From the NCBI GenBank assembly GCA_036644995.1, contig JAVXOZ010000044.1, positions 1 to 12,338 of the forward strand: DNA of 12,338 nucleotides, written 5' to 3'. Below, piece after piece: positions 6,435-12,338 of this stretch (positions are counted from its first letter, which is position 1; every line of letters begins with the position of its first letter). Position numbers and translations under genes: made by a program. The notes beneath the pieces are model-generated. The model was not told the DNA's origin and ran no database searches. It saw only the letters and a program-made list of their open reading frames with translations. This DNA is from Cryptoclostridium sp036644995 (lineage in GTDB: Bacteria > Bacillota > Dehalobacteriia > UBA7702).

Positions 6435-6525
6435 AAAAAGTCTCGTTATGGTGCTGTTTCATAAGGTGTTCCTAAAAAGTTAACTTATAGGGCTACCTTA
6501 TGGGCATCAAAAACGGGACTTTTTT
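6435..6525. terminator. Rod-shaped bidirectional terminator
   Basis: AAAAAGTCTCGTT (6435-6447) pairs with AACGGGACTTTTT (6512-6524, one wobble). Inside it TGGTG pairs with CATCA, CATAAGGT (6460-6467) pairs perfectly with ACCTTATG (6494-6501), and CCTA pairs with TAGG around an AAGTTAACTT palindrome. A T-run follows on the plus strand (6520-6525), and the A-run at 6435-6439 gives a U-tract on the minus strand. Its place between convergent lonB and the VTT gene fits a two-way terminator. The arm is far longer than termination needs, so a small RNA or a palindromic mobile element is an alternative. Confidence 0.7.
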
Positions 6526-6545
6526 AATTCATATTTAAAGATGTA

Positions 6546-6769
6546 GATAAACTGCATTAGGTTAAATTATTATCCATCGAGATAAATTGCATTAATCCAT
6601 ATATTTAACCGAGTTAAAGTGCATTGCTCCAACTATTTAACCGAAGTAAACTACATAGATACAGCAATTTAACCGAGGTAAAGTGCATAGATACGGCTAT
6701 TTAGACGAGGTAAACTGCATAGATACAGCTATTTAGACGAGGTAAAGTGCATTGCTCCAACTATTATCA
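6546..6769. repeat. 32-bp tandem repeat array, about seven units
   Basis: Six consecutive units of exactly 32 bases start at 6578, 6610, 6642, 6674, 6706 and 6738, with a degenerate unit before them (6546-6577). Each unit begins CGAGGTAAAGTGCAT or a close variant. The second half alternates between two versions, TGCTCCAACTATT and AGATACAGCTATT, and the base after TAAA alternates G/C from unit to unit from 6610 on. The last unit returns to the TGCTCC version. Units at 6674 and 6706 are nearly identical. The period is not a multiple of three and there are no unique spacers, so it is neither coding nor CRISPR. Confidence 0.88.
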
Positions 6770-6853
6770 TCGATGCACCTAAGCTCTATGACTTTATCTT
6801 TTATCAACGATGTAAAAATTTGATGGTGTAAAAGTTTTATTTACGTTACTTTT

Positions 6854-7588
6854 TCAGCGGTGATGTTTTATTTTTATAACTCCAAATTGTTTTACTACTT
6901 TTCGGTGTACATAGGCATTTATAGAAGGACCGAATTTGTAGGAAAAAACTAAAATTCCGATAATTAAAATACCGATAATAACATAGCCCCAAATTGGTAT
7001 AAATAAAGCACCGGTTCCCATTAAACTACTTAAAATTAAACCCCAAGGTCTGCCCAAAGCCACGGCTAAAATGAAAAAACGCCAGCTAAAACCTGTTAAT
7101 CCTGCCACAAAACATAGCAGGGTATCGGGAAAACCGGGAAAGAAAAACATAAGAAAAAGCAATATTTTTTTGCGGTCGTCAAAGGAATTTAAGTATTTAT
7201 CTATGGTTTCCTTCTGGCAAAAATATTCCACAAAAGGTCTGCCAAAATATTTTGCTAAAGCAAAATTTATACAAGAACCAATAATCAAGCCCAAAGAGCA
7301 AATTAAAAAGCTTGTCCAAAATCCAAACAAAATACCGCCGGTAATAGCAGGTACTGCCCCGGCAAATGGAACAAACAGCACTACCAAAACTTGGAATAAA
7401 CAAAGAATAAACATTCCCTTTGCCCCTGTGCCATCTATATATGCCTCTAATTTTTCGGGATTTTGCAACATGGAAAAAATACCTGTTCGCCATAAAACGG
7501 CGATGAAAATTGCCGCAATAATAAAAAATATTACTATCAAAATAATGGGCATCAGTTTTTTTTCTTTAATTGTATTCAAAAGTTTCAT
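6854..7588 (-). CDS. TVP38/TMEM64-type (VTT domain) membrane protein
   Basis: This 244-residue integral membrane protein belongs to the DedA/VTT superfamily. Hydrophobic segments lie near residues 13-33, 56-75, 80-108, 140-166, 170-195 and 198-218. The VTT hallmarks are present: GGILFGFWTSF, then GLIIGSCINFALAKYFGRPF (about 99-118), and FFPGFPDTLLCFVAGLTGFSWRFF split over 149-172, with the proline-rich re-entrant loop. Relatives are implicated in lipid or solute movement and membrane homeostasis, but the substrate of bacterial TVP38 proteins is generally unknown and I do not assign one. AGGAAG lies ten bases before the ATG (plus-strand 7598-7603). It is the last gene of an apparent operon, 29 bases after the degV-family gene, and ends toward the bidirectional terminator beyond the 32-bp repeats. 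Confidence 0.9.
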   Translation of the reverse strand: MKLLNTIKEKKLMPIILIVIFFIIAAIFIAVLWRTGIFSMLQNPEKLEAYIDGTGAKGMFILCLFQVLVVLFVPFAGAVPAITGGILFGFWTSFLICSLGLIIGSCINFALAKYFGRPFVEYFCQKETIDKYLNSFDDRKKILLFLMFFFPGFPDTLLCFVAGLTGFSWRFFILAVALGRPWGLILSSLMGTGALFIPIWGYVIIGILIIGILVFSYKFGPSINAYVHRKVVKQFGVIKIKHHR

Positions 7589-7617
7589 ATAGTATTTCTT
7601 CCTAATTTAAAAGTTTT

Positions 7618-8463
7618 TTACTTTTTTCTTACGCATAATACCCCTAAGGTTTTAGGGCCGCAATGGCTGGTAATGGTGCAGCCTGCCTTTGTTAATTCTA
7701 TATTTTTAAAATAGTTATAGGATTCCACGCTTTTTTGGGCTATGGGTAAAATATCTTCCTCTTGGGGAGAGTGGCTAATAAATACCAAATGGTCTTCAAA
7801 TTCTTCAATATTATTGAGTCTGTCCTTAATGTATTGCTTGTAGCATTTTCCAAGTTCCCCACGGTATTTTTTACCTACGCTCATTTTACCGTTTTTCACT
7901 TCTATGCAGGGCTTTAACTGTAAAAGGTTAGCACCTAAGGTTGTAACTGTTGAGCAACGGCCGCCTTTGTGCATATAAGTTAAAGTATCCAAAAGAAAGC
8001 TTGCATCTATTCTGGGGATAAGCTCATTGAGTTCTTGTTCAATTTCTTGGGAATTTTTGCCCATGGCGGCTAATTCTGCGGCTTTTACCACTATATGGCC
8101 TTGACCCGTGGATAAATTTTGAGAATCCACCACGGTAACATTGCCTATTTCTTTAGCTGCCAAAGTGGCATTTTGATGGCAGGCAGAAAAGTTGCTGCCA
8201 ATGTTGATATGTATTATATTGTAGCCCTCTTCTGTGTATTTTTTGAATATTTCTAAGTATTCTCCTATGGATACTGCGGCGGTTTTTGCCAAAATATTCT
8301 GTTTTTCAAAAGCATCTACCACTTCCTGTGCGGTTATATCTTTACCGTCTTTTAAACTGCTTTCTCCTATTTGCACTGAAAGTGGTGTGATGGCCACATT
8401 GTATTTTTCAATCAATGCCGGTGAAAGGTCACAGGTGCTGTCTGCGGTAATTTTAATTTTCAT
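7618..8463 (-). CDS. DegV-family fatty-acid-binding protein (FakB-like)
   Basis: DegV proteins bind a fatty acid; in Bacillota the studied members (FakB) present it to the kinase FakA for phosphorylation into acyl-phosphate. The 281-residue length is typical. Family features are the start KIKITADSTCDLSP, SLKDGKDIT (36-44), the fatty-acid-site loop around Ser93 in GSNFSACHQ, HKGGR (165-169) and the C-terminal SHCGPKTLGV with His267. The usual TSxPS loop reads TAAVS (61-65), so the second hydroxyl residue is replaced by Ala. No FakA gene is in the window, so its partner is unknown. A ribosome binding site AAGGAGA precedes the ATG. It sits 17 bases after the Xre-type gene and 29 before the VTT gene, and lipid binding next to a VTT protein suggests a shared membrane role (inference). 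Confidence 0.92.
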   Translation of the reverse strand: MKIKITADSTCDLSPALIEKYNVAITPLSVQIGESSLKDGKDITAQEVVDAFEKQNILAKTAAVSIGEYLEIFKKYTEEGYNIIHINIGSNFSACHQNATLAAKEIGNVTVVDSQNLSTGQGHIVVKAAELAAMGKNSQEIEQELNELIPRIDASFLLDTLTYMHKGGRCSTVTTLGANLLQLKPCIEVKNGKMSVGKKYRGELGKCYKQYIKDRLNNIEEFEDHLVFISHSPQEEDILPIAQKSVESYNYFKNIELTKAGCTITSHCGPKTLGVLCVRKK

Positions 8464-8480
8464 TAAAGTTTCTCCTTAAA

Positions 8481-8690
8481 CTATTGCAAAATTTTCTTTT
8501 CTTCCATGTGGAATATATCTTCAATATTTGTGTTTAGGCTTTTTGCTATTTTATATGCCAGCTCCAAAGAGGGGTTTGATTTATTGGATTCCACACGATT
8601 TATGGTTTCCCTGGAAACTCCTGTTTTTTTTGCCAAAGCACTTTGGGACATATTTGCCAAGAAACGGAAATTCCTTATATTGTTTTGCAT
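8481..8690 (-). CDS. Small Xre-family HTH transcriptional regulator
   Basis: The 69-residue protein is a single Cro/C1-type helix-turn-helix domain: NNIRNFRFLANMSQSALAKK begins the fold, the recognition region is TGVSRETINRVESNKSNPS (23-41), and LELAYKIAKSLNTNIEDIF closes it. This size is typical of stand-alone YozG-like regulators. I start it at the ATG at 8690 because AAGGGA lies just upstream, the family begins here, and the open frame extending to 8966 runs through the promoters. It heads the operon with the DegV and VTT genes. Inverted repeats containing ATCACA overlap and follow its promoter, so autoregulation is likely, and control of the divergent lon is possible. Confidence 0.88.
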   Translation of the reverse strand: MQNNIRNFRFLANMSQSALAKKTGVSRETINRVESNKSNPSLELAYKIAKSLNTNIEDIFHMEEKKILQ

Positions 8691-8716
8691 TTTTCTGTTC
8701 CCTTCAAATAAATTAA

Positions 8717-8736
8717 TTGTGATAAATACATCACAA
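8717..8736. promoter_or_regulatory. Candidate operator in the regulator leader
   Basis: Perfect seven-base arms TTGTGAT (8717-8723) and ATCACAA (8730-8736) are separated by six bases. It lies just downstream of the predicted start of the minus-strand operon. The half-site ATCACA recurs at 8751-8756, next to the -10. Likely bound by the adjacent Xre-type protein (inference). Confidence 0.55.
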
Positions 8737-8740
8737 CCTA

Positions 8741-8773
8741 TGACAAGTATATCACACTTGTGTGTAAAATCAA
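8741..8773 (-). promoter_or_regulatory. Promoter of the regulator-degV-VTT operon with overlapping inverted repeats
   Basis: On the minus strand, -35 TTGATT (plus 8768-8773) is followed by 16 bases and -10 TATACT (plus 8746-8751), preceded by TGA, an extended -10. The predicted start is near 8739, about 49 bases before the ATG. Two palindromes overlap it: CACAC/GTGTG and ACAAGT/ACTTGT, both around the -10 and spacer. A repressor bound there would block the polymerase directly. Confidence 0.6.
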
Positions 8774-8792
8774 GGTAAAATTGTCTAAAAAC

Positions 8793-8826
8793 TTGAATTA
8801 ATTTTCGTAATAGGCTATGATATAAT
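8793..8826 (+). promoter_or_regulatory. Promoter of lon
   Basis: TTGAAT (8793-8798) with a 17-base spacer to TATGAT (8816-8821) is one reading. The other is the extended -10 TGA-TATAAT at 8818-8826, the same block as in the tRNA-Leu promoter. Either gives a start near 8830. It is arranged back to back with the minus-strand promoter, their -35 boxes 19 bases apart. No CIRCE or CtsR-like site is visible. Confidence 0.6.
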
Positions 8827-8881
8827 ATATTATAAAAAGGTTGAGAGAACAAAGATAGATTTGGAGGATAAGATAACAAAT

Positions 8882-11341
8882 ATGACAGAAAAAAATGAAA
8901 CTGATGAAAATAAAATAGAAGATGCCAAAAGTAAAACCGAAATAATTGAGGACGATAGCATAACATTTACAACCTTAATTGAAGATGAAGATGAAAATCA
9001 AGAAATTGATGATGCTGAAATAGACATTTTTGAAATGCCTGTTTTACCTTTACGTGGGGTGCTTGTGTTTCCCCATACTATAATGCAGCTGGATGTGGGC
9101 AGAGAAAAAAGCATAAAAGCCATAAACGAAGCATTATCTTATGAGGGTAAAGAAATAATACTTGCCATGCAAAAGGATTTACACGATGATGATCCCGGCT
9201 TGGATGATGTGTACAGCATTGGCACCATTGCCACGCTAAAACAGGTTATTAGACCTTCAGGCGGCACTTTACGCATTGTGGTTGAGGGCATTACCAGGGT
9301 TAAAATTTTAGAACTTTTAGATACCGAAGAATATATTAATGCCAAGGCTTTGGTGGTGGAAGATGAAAAATGTGAAGATGAAATGGAAATAGAGGCATAT
9401 TGCCGCCGCTTAACCAAGGAATTTGAAAATTACAGTGGTCTTTCACACAAAGTAGCTCCGGAAATTATCACCGCCATAGTAGCTACGGAATCCCAAGAAG
9501 CTTTAATGAATTTAGTGGCTTCACAAATTATAAATAAGCTTTCGGAAAAGCAGGTATTTTTAGAAAATACCAATATTAAAAATAAGCTCCAATCCCTTTT
9601 GATAATTTTGGATAAAGAAACGGAAATTTTGGGCTTGGAAAAGAAAATTGCCCAAGAAGTAAGAAAACAGATGGAAAAAAATCAAAAGGAATATTATCTT
9701 CGTGAGCAAATTAAAGCCATAAATAAAGAACTGGGCGAAGAAGAAGATAAAGATGCGGAATGCAATAATTATAAGGCAAAAATTAAAAAATTAAAAATGC
9801 CCAAAGAAGTGGCGGAAAAGGCTTTAAAAGAAGTGGAACGCTTATCCAAAATGCCGGGTATGGTGGCGGAAGCCTTGGTTATCCGCAATTATTTGGATTG
9901 GCTTACGGATTTGCCTTGGAGCAAAGAAACCAAGGATAATTTAGACCTAAATAAAGCGGAAAACATATTAAATGCAGACCATTACGGCTTGGACGATGTT
10001 AAAGACCGCATTTTGGAATATTTGGCGGTTTGCCAACTTTCCCATTCTATAAAAGGTCCTATTCTCTGTTTAACAGGACCTCCGGGAGTGGGGAAAACAT
10101 CTTTGGCAAAATCCATAGCCCGTTCCTTAAATCGCAAATTTGTGCGTATGTCTTTGGGCGGAGTTAAAGATGAAGCGGAAATACGTGGTCATCGCCGCAC
10201 TTATATAGGGGCAATGCCGGGACGGATAATTCAAAATATTAAAACCGCAGGGAGCAAAAATCCTGTTTTTCTTTTAGATGAAGTGGATAAATTGGGTAAC
10301 GATTACAAAGGCGATCCATCCTCAGCACTTTTGGAGGTTTTAGATCCTGAACAAAACAATACGTTTTGCGACCATTACATTGAAGCGCCTTTTGATTTAT
10401 CAAAAGTGTTATTTATCACCACCGCCAATGTTCGGTATAATATCCCTGCCCCGCTTTTGGATCGTATGGAAGTTATTGAAATTAGCGGCTATACCGAGGA
10501 AGAAAAATTAAACATTGCTCAAAGGCATTTGGTATCCAAACAAATGGAAAAACACGCCTTAAGTGATGAACAATTCCAAATTTCCGATAATGCCTTAAAG
10601 CGGATTATTCGAGAATATACCAGAGAAGCAGGGGTGCGTAATTTAGACCGCAACATTGCGGGAGTTTGTCGCAGGGCTGCTAAATTCATTGTTCAAGGTA
10701 AAGATGAAACCATTAAAGTAAGCAAAAAAAATATTACGGAATATTTAGGCGTTCCCCGTTTCAGTAAAGATATAGTGCTGGAAGAACCACAGCTTGGGGT
10801 TGTTACAGGCTTGGCTTGGACAGAAATGGGCGGCGAAATATTAAAAATAGAAGCCCAAGTTTTACCCGGCAGCGGCAAGCTGCATCTCACCGGTAAATTA
10901 GGTGATGTAATGAAGGAATCTGCACAGGCAGGTTTAACCTATATCCGTTCCATTGGGGATAGATTGGGGCTTAAAGACCACTTTGAAGAAAAAGTGGATA
11001 TTCATATCCATGTGCCTGAAGGTGCAATACCCAAAGATGGGCCTTCCGCAGGTGTTACCATGGCTACGGCTTTGGCATCACAATTAGGTAAATTAAAGGT
11101 GCGCTCCGATGTGGCAATGACCGGGGAAATAACCTTGCTTGGCCATGTTTTACCCATTGGGGGCTTAAAAGAAAAGGTTTTAGCTGCTTACAGTGCAGGT
11201 ATAACCACTATTTTACTGCCCAAGGATAATGAAAAAGATATTGAAAAAATACCTGAAAATATCAGAGAAAAAATGACATTTAATCTTTGTGCCACCATGG
11301 ATGATGTTTTGGCTGTGGCTCTTTTAAAAGAGGAAGAATAA
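8882..11341 (+). CDS. lon: ATP-dependent protease Lon (LonA)
   Basis: Lon is the cytosolic hexameric AAA+ protease that removes damaged and regulatory proteins. Numbered from the ATG at 8882 the protein has 819 residues. The N-terminal substrate domain starts at MPVLPLRGVLVFPH (about 52), a coiled region follows (VRKQMEKNQKEYYLREQIKA, near 260-280), then Walker A GPPGVGKT (399-406), Walker B VFLLDEVD (462-469), catalytic Ser722 in DGPSAG and Lys763 in GGLKEKV. About 51 residues precede the conserved domain, very rich in Asp and Glu; most Lon proteins have only a few there. I prefer this ATG over the in-frame TTG at 8861, which would put the ribosome binding site GGAGG (8863-8867) inside the gene, though the spacing of 14 bases is long. 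Its stop overlaps the ysxC start. Confidence 0.96.
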   Translation: MTEKNETDENKIEDAKSKTEIIEDDSITFTTLIEDEDENQEIDDAEIDIFEMPVLPLRGVLVFPHTIMQLDVGREKSIKAINEALSYEGKEIILAMQKDLHDDDPGLDDVYSIGTIATLKQVIRPSGGTLRIVVEGITRVKILELLDTEEYINAKALVVEDEKCEDEMEIEAYCRRLTKEFENYSGLSHKVAPEIITAIVATESQEALMNLVASQIINKLSEKQVFLENTNIKNKLQSLLIILDKETEILGLEKKIAQEVRKQMEKNQKEYYLREQIKAINKELGEEEDKDAECNNYKAKIKKLKMPKEVAEKALKEVERLSKMPGMVAEALVIRNYLDWLTDLPWSKETKDNLDLNKAENILNADHYGLDDVKDRILEYLAVCQLSHSIKGPILCLTGPPGVGKTSLAKSIARSLNRKFVRMSLGGVKDEAEIRGHRRTYIGAMPGRIIQNIKTAGSKNPVFLLDEVDKLGNDYKGDPSSALLEVLDPEQNNTFCDHYIEAPFDLSKVLFITTANVRYNIPAPLLDRMEVIEISGYTEEEKLNIAQRHLVSKQMEKHALSDEQFQISDNALKRIIREYTREAGVRNLDRNIAGVCRRAAKFIVQGKDETIKVSKKNITEYLGVPRFSKDIVLEEPQLGVVTGLAWTEMGGEILKIEAQVLPGSGKLHLTGKLGDVMKESAQAGLTYIRSIGDRLGLKDHFEEKVDIHIHVPEGAIPKDGPSAGVTMATALASQLGKLKVRSDVAMTGEITLLGHVLPIGGLKEKVLAAYSAGITTILLPKDNEKDIEKIPENIREKMTFNLCATMDDVLAVALLKEEE

Positions 11342-11961
11342 TGTTGATAATTAAAAAGGCAGAAATGGCGGCAACCGTAGCAAGACCCGACCAATACCCT
11401 GTGGATTTGGGTTTGGATATTGTGTTGGCAGGTCGCTCCAATGTTGGTAAATCTTCACTAGTTAATAAATTGATAAACCGCAAAAACTTGGCACGTACCA
11501 GCTCCAGCCCGGGAAAAACCCGCACCCTTAATTTTTATAGCATTAACGATGCTTGGTACTTTGTGGATTTACCCGGCTATGGCTATGCAAAGGTGAGCCA
11601 TGGGGAACAAAATGCCTTTAAAAAAATGGTAGATGGCTATTTTGATTGCCCACGTAATAAAGTGGTTTGGCAAATTGTGGATTTACGCCATAAACCCTCG
11701 GCTCAAGATGTGCAAATGAGCCAATATGTGCACACCATGGATATCCCTTATTTTATTGTTGCCACCAAAGCTGATAAAATAAGCAAAAATGAGCAAGCCA
11801 AAAACAAAGCCTTAATCAAACGTGAGCTTAACGTAAGTGATAACCAATTAGTTACCTTTTCCGCCCAAACAGGAATGAACAAAGATGTTTTACTTACTAA
11901 AATTCAAGGTTATTTAGCCGATGTTTTGGCTGAAAACAATGAAGAAGATTTAGAAGATTAA
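11341..11961 (+). CDS. ysxC: Ribosome biogenesis GTPase YsxC/EngB
   Basis: YsxC (YihA/EngB) is an essential TrmE-Era-type GTPase needed for late assembly of the 50S ribosomal subunit. The 206-residue length is usual. The G motifs are in order: G1 GRSNVGKSS (31-39), the switch-I string SSPGKTRTLNFY (55-66), G3 DLPGYG (76-81), G4 TKAD (142-145) and G5 SAQTG (174-178). Its ATG shares one base with the lon stop (TAATG), and GAGGAA in the end of lon serves as its ribosome binding site, so translation is probably coupled. lon-ysxC adjacency is common in Bacillota. A terminator follows at 12085-12125. Confidence 0.97.
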   Translation: MLIIKKAEMAATVARPDQYPVDLGLDIVLAGRSNVGKSSLVNKLINRKNLARTSSSPGKTRTLNFYSINDAWYFVDLPGYGYAKVSHGEQNAFKKMVDGYFDCPRNKVVWQIVDLRHKPSAQDVQMSQYVHTMDIPYFIVATKADKISKNEQAKNKALIKRELNVSDNQLVTFSAQTGMNKDVLLTKIQGYLADVLAENNEEDLED

Positions 11962-12027
11962 GTAAACTGATTTACCCAAAACCACCGGTAATTAACTTTG
12001 GATGGCTTGGTAATTTGATGAATGAAA

Positions 12028-12078
12028 ATATACTCAGCCTCAATGGGTAGCAACTTTACTCATTGAGGCTGGGTATAT
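12028..12078. other. Strong 18-bp hairpin after ysxC
   Basis: ATATACTCAGCCTCAATG (12028-12045) pairs over all 18 bases, with one wobble, with CATTGAGGCTGGGTATAT (12061-12078) around a 15-base loop. No T-run follows, so it is not a standard terminator. It may protect the 3' end of the lon-ysxC message or mark a palindromic repeat unit. Confidence 0.75.
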
Positions 12079-12084
12079 AGGCGG

Positions 12085-12125
12085 AAAACAGATAAGCACC
12101 CTGGTTGGGGTGTTTACCTGTTTTT
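12085..12125 (+). terminator. Intrinsic terminator of lon-ysxC
   Basis: AAAACAG (12085-12091) pairs with CTGTTTT (12118-12124), and the inner CACCC (12097-12101) pairs with GGGTG (12108-12112). The stem ends in five Ts (12121-12125). It lies 124 bases after the ysxC stop, with the 18-bp hairpin between. Confidence 0.75.
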
Positions 12126-12170
12126 AACCTTTCTTCAAAACCTGTAATCTTATGGCAAAAATTACAATAT

Positions 12171-12193
12171 AATCGGTAACATCGTTACCGATT
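12171..12193. repeat. Palindrome abutting repeat copy 3
   Basis: Perfect ten-base arms AATCGGTAAC (12171-12180) and GTTACCGATT (12184-12193) surround ATC. It ends one base before copy 3 starts. Its position matches the palindromes at the borders of copy 1, but its sequence is unrelated to them. Confidence 0.85.
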
Positions 12194-12194
12194 T

Positions 12195-12338
12195 AGGCTG
12201 TTGATAAAGTCTGATATTCGGCAAAATCCCTTCCCACCGACTGCTTATGTACATCTCGGTACACTGCACAGCCGCTGCTCAGAGAGTTTTACCGAATCTA
12301 AGGCTTTCTTAACAGCCTGACATCTTGCCAAAAAACTA
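12195..12338 (-). repeat. 161-bp dispersed structured repeat, copy 3 (truncated by window end)
   Basis: On the minus strand this shows 144 of the 161 bases, starting at the closing arm AGGCTGTTGATAAAG and running into the 5' hairpin, where the window stops. It is about 96% identical to copy 2 by eye. The inverted orientation relative to copies 1 and 2, which follow their genes' strand, shows the element is not tied to one transcription direction. Confidence 0.88.

Larger units (their letters stand above)
6076..6853. other. Convergent intergenic region after lonB
   Basis: These 778 bases separate lonB from the minus-strand operon and contain no credible gene. They hold the second 161-bp repeat with its 18-bp direct-repeat flanks (6134-6335), three short GATATTAT motifs about 18-19 bases apart (6372, 6391, 6409), a rod-shaped bidirectional terminator (6435-6525) and seven 32-bp tandem repeats (6546-6769). 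The last 84 bases show nothing I can name. Confidence 0.7.
11962..12338. other. Intergenic region after ysxC
   Basis: These 377 bases hold the 18-bp hairpin, the intrinsic terminator, a ten-base-arm palindrome and truncated repeat copy 3. No gene is visible. The 66 bases between the ysxC stop and the first hairpin show nothing I can name. Confidence 0.7.

Noticed and set aside
6435..6525. 6S RNA, because of the rod-like fold.
   Set aside because: It is about half the usual 6S length and lacks a large central bubble; a terminator between convergent genes explains it better.
6546..6769. CRISPR array.
   Set aside because: The whole 32-base unit repeats without unique spacers, and no cas gene is present.
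7071..7592. A 173-codon plus-strand open frame.
   Set aside because: It is antisense to the VTT gene, rich in Lys, Asn and Pro, has no ribosome binding site, and only the minus strand gives a recognisable family.
8861..8881. TTG at 8861 as the lon start.
   Set aside because: It would overlap the only good ribosome binding site GGAGG. The ATG at 8882 fits better, though I cannot exclude the TTG.
8691..8966. N-terminal extension of the Xre-type regulator to 161 residues.
   Set aside because: The extension covers both promoters and the start of lon. The ATG at 8690 has an AAGGGA site and gives the normal family length.

Overview
The window is a low-GC, tightly packed bacterial chromosome segment with strong AAGGAGG-type ribosome binding sites. 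Its gene order is tRNA-Leu, tig, clpP, clpX, lonB, (a divergent three-gene insert), lon, ysxC. This protein quality-control cluster, and especially a membrane-anchored LonB next to LonA, is typical of Bacillota (Clostridia, Negativicutes, Bacilli). I cannot assign a genus from sequence alone.

Layout. A complete tRNA-Leu(UAG) with encoded CCA and a clear extended -10 promoter sits at the left end (47-128). Trigger factor (214-1542) follows. A 300-base gap holds a 161-bp dispersed repeat, then clpP (1843-2433) and clpX (2443-3753) form an operon with the clpX ribosome binding site overlapping the clpP stop. A 666-base gap before lonB contains a 7-bp tandem repeat, a degenerate 13-14-base periodic repeat, a 168-bp element between exact 19-bp direct repeats, a probable promoter, and a terminator-like hairpin that swallows the lonB ribosome binding site. 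lonB (4420-6075) is followed by a 778-base convergent gap with a second 161-bp repeat, a rod-shaped bidirectional terminator and seven 32-bp tandem repeats. On the minus strand an apparent operon reads small Xre-type repressor (8690-8481), DegV-family fatty-acid-binding protein (8463-7618), TVP38/VTT membrane protein (7588-6854). Divergent from it, lon (8882-11341) overlaps ysxC (11341-11961) by one base. The right end has a strong 18-bp hairpin, an intrinsic terminator and a third 161-bp repeat, inverted and cut by the window end.

How the genes work together. Trigger factor handles nascent chains at the ribosome. ClpX unfolds substrates into ClpP. LonB and LonA are self-compartmentalised Ser/Lys proteases. 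YsxC is a GTPase for 50S ribosome assembly. The Xre/DegV/VTT group looks like a separate membrane-lipid-related unit inserted into this cluster.

The least ordinary content is non-coding. Three copies (about 91-96% identical by eye) of a 161-bp element with a 5' hairpin and a long imperfect inverted repeat, plus a probable diverged relative, occupy the gaps. Two of these four are flanked by exact 18-19-bp direct repeats, and palindromes lie at the edges of the other two. This looks like a small non-autonomous mobile element, or a mobile structured RNA, with an unusually long and palindromic target duplication. One insertion appears to have rebuilt the lonB promoter.
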